A stretch of 64,000 nucleotides of DNA, from contig OY725499.1 of NCBI GenBank assembly GCA_963281255.1, forward strand, positions 3,305,148-3,369,147, given 5' to 3'. A model generated the notes under the pieces. The model was not told the DNA's origin. It did not search any database and saw nothing but the letters and a program-made list of their open reading frames with translations. The translations under genes and the position numbers were made by a program. Origin of the DNA: Aphrocallistes beatrix (Eukaryota > Porifera > Hexactinellida > Sceptrulophora > Aphrocallistidae). Below, piece by piece: positions 62,578 through 64,000 of this stretch; position 1 is the first letter of the stretch, and every line of letters starts with the position of its first letter.

Positions 62578-64000
62578 TCAATAATCTCCATCATCTCTCT
62601 CGGTGGAAGCATCATTGGCATATTCGCTTGTGCTCGTAGGCATTTCAGACAATCGAGGGTACGTCCTACCTTGAGTACCTCTAGGAGGTGTAATTCTGCC
62701 CATGGAATAATTGTCACTCGCTGGCTCACTGTCAGAGTACCAGCTCATCTCACTCCCCACCTCGCTCTCTCTACAACTAGCGGAGGAGGAGCAGCTATCT
62801 CGTCTGGGATATTGTCTTTTACTCCGATTGGAAGTTTCGTAATTATTAGATAACATTTCTTCTGTTAGTTTGCAGAATTCATTTTCGTTCAACACATCAT
62901 ACCGTTTCAACCACTCATCCCATAGCGGTGAACTGCAGAGTGTTTCACCATCTCCAATCCCGATCAGAATTAACTGTGCCCTGGTGAGCAACATGTTGAT
63001 TATATGCGGGTCCCCTGTAAGGCCTAGCTCAGCATTCGTATTACTCCTAACAGTGCTGAACACTACGACATTCCTCTCTCTGCCCTGAAAATCTTCTATA
63101 CTGCAAACATCCACATTAATCAGCGCAGATGCTAGTCTTTCCTTGATACACTGGACTTGTCCAGCATACGGAGTGAGTACGGTAATGTCGTTGAGAGAGA
63201 GAATGCCTAATGACATCAGTGCCTTCAACATCTCTACAACACCGTCCGCTTCGGTGGGATTCGAAATAGAGAATCCTGAACCAATTTCTGTAGACTCAAC
63301 ATGAATGAATACCACCGGTTTGTGAGTGTAGATAAATTTGAACACGGGAGATGGCCGTTTGCGTTCATCCACCGTTACACCGTTGCCCATCTTTCCCGAA
63401 TAAAACACCCTGGCTGGGAACTGAGCAATGTGTGGATGCATGCGATGCTGTTCTTCTAAGAACATAGGTCGTGCATGTTTGTAAAGTCTATGAAAGAGGG
63501 TAACTCTCAGAGCGTCAAAAGAAGGTATATCTTTAGAAGTGGGTTGTAGTGATGTTCCGATGGGAAGCGTTGGAGCCAACTGCTTCGGATCTCCAATTAA
63601 AACCAGTCTCTGACATGATTTCACTATGGGAATCAAAGACACAGGTTCTATCACGAGAGTTGCATCATCAATGAGTGTAAAAGTGAACTCAATCTCTTTC
63701 AATTCCCTACTCCCCGCATCAACACAGGTTGTAGCTATGACATCAGCCGAATTAAGAATTTCCTGTTTCAAACGATAAGGTTCAAATTGCTCTATCCTGT
63801 GTTGCACCTGAACTCGTTTCGTCAAGAGTTGTAAGTCTAATGTGTGCTCGTGGATGTCTGGAGAAACTAAACTCAGATTACCAACTCGTATAACAAACAG
63901 GTTTAGAGCTAACAGCTGGCGTGTCAGGATGTCAACAGTCTTATCAGTAGCAGCTGTTACTAGAATCTTACACTTGTAATCTTCATTCTGTTCATATAAA
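62578..64000 (-). CDS. UPF1-like superfamily 1 helicase, C-terminal part (continues past the window)
   Basis: The frame is open from the window edge (64000) to the stop at 62578, about 474 residues, so the N-terminal part including Walker A is outside. Visible motifs are ILVTAATDKTVDILTRQLL (motif Ia), LIDDATLVIEP (motif II position), LVLIGDPKQLAPT (motif III), EEQHRMHPHIAQFP, TPYAGQV, SIEDFQGRERNVVVFSTVRS (motif V) and LTRAQ (motif VI). These mark the UPF1-like group (UPF1, ZNFX1, helicase with zinc finger). Motif II is DDAT where DEAx is usual, which may affect ATP hydrolysis. The last about 100 residues are Ser/Arg/Glu-rich and disordered. The RNA target is not deducible. Confidence 0.85.
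   Translation of the reverse strand, partial: LYEQNEDYKCKILVTAATDKTVDILTRQLLALNLFVIRVGNLSLVSPDIHEHTLDLQLLTKRVQVQHRIEQFEPYRLKQEILNSADVIATTCVDAGSRELKEIEFTFTLIDDATLVIEPVSLIPIVKSCQRLVLIGDPKQLAPTLPIGTSLQPTSKDIPSFDALRVTLFHRLYKHARPMFLEEQHRMHPHIAQFPARVFYSGKMGNGVTVDERKRPSPVFKFIYTHKPVVFIHVESTEIGSGFSISNPTEADGVVEMLKALMSLGILSLNDITVLTPYAGQVQCIKERLASALINVDVCSIEDFQGRERNVVVFSTVRSNTNAELGLTGDPHIINMLLTRAQLILIGIGDGETLCSSPLWDEWLKRYDVLNENEFCKLTEEMLSNNYETSNRSKRQYPRRDSCSSSASCRESEVGSEMSWYSDSEPASDNYSMGRITPPRGTQGRTYPRLSEMPTSTSEYANDASTERDDGDY

Overview
This is eukaryotic DNA, almost certainly from an invertebrate animal. Genes are split by GT-AG introns. The window carries a vault poly(ADP-ribose) polymerase, a GPI-anchor gene, a cap-binding subunit, coiled-coil/NHL genes, a nuclear-type tRNA and many small DNA transposons (hAT-like, pogo-like and THAP/P-type). 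I cannot name the species.

Layout. 0.2-1.2 kb (minus): an unrecognised basic coiled-coil protein, divergent from the next gene. 1.7-10.3 kb (plus): nine constant exons of a PARP4-like vault PARP (BRCT, ADP-ribosyltransferase, VIT, VWA). Intron 8 holds a 1.7-kb 12-bp minisatellite. 12.3-44.8 kb (plus): the main feature, nine alternative 3'-terminal cassettes of that gene. Each begins at a phase-0 splice acceptor, has no start codon, and ends in its own stop. Cassettes 1-8 are single exons of about 2-2.7 kb; cassette 9 is spelled by seven exons. 45.3-49.5 kb (minus): PIGA in four exons, with a tRNA-Asp and a small opposite-strand membrane-protein gene in its introns. 49.9-53.7 kb (minus): NCBP2 (CBP20), whose intron 2 contains a decayed THAP/P-type transposon. 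54.4-58.4 kb (minus): two near-identical coiled-coil/NHL genes. 58.4-62.6 kb: repeats and a broken copy of the 3' end of the next gene. 62.6-64.0 kb (minus): the C-terminal part of a UPF1-like helicase that runs off the window.

How the PARP4 locus appears to work. Every cassette ends in a region homologous to the C-terminal MVP-interaction domain of vertebrate PARP4, so each isoform should be able to enter a vault particle. Cassettes 1-8 share near-identical ends. An actin-like block (actin residues about 8-70, with the DNase-I-binding loop intact) is present in cassettes 2-9. Between the shared ends lies a variable segment. Several of these imitate recognition surfaces of core cell machinery: GLFG nucleoporin repeats plus an RGG box (cassette 1), the ribosomal P-stalk acidic tail (cassettes 4 and 6), an Arg/Asp-repeat tract (cassette 8), and an R-SNARE motif plus 18 RNA polymerase II CTD heptads (cassette 9). 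The reading frames, splice sites and motifs are seen directly. Mutually exclusive splicing and a cargo-adaptor or decoy role are inferences. I know of no described system like this, but I could not search.
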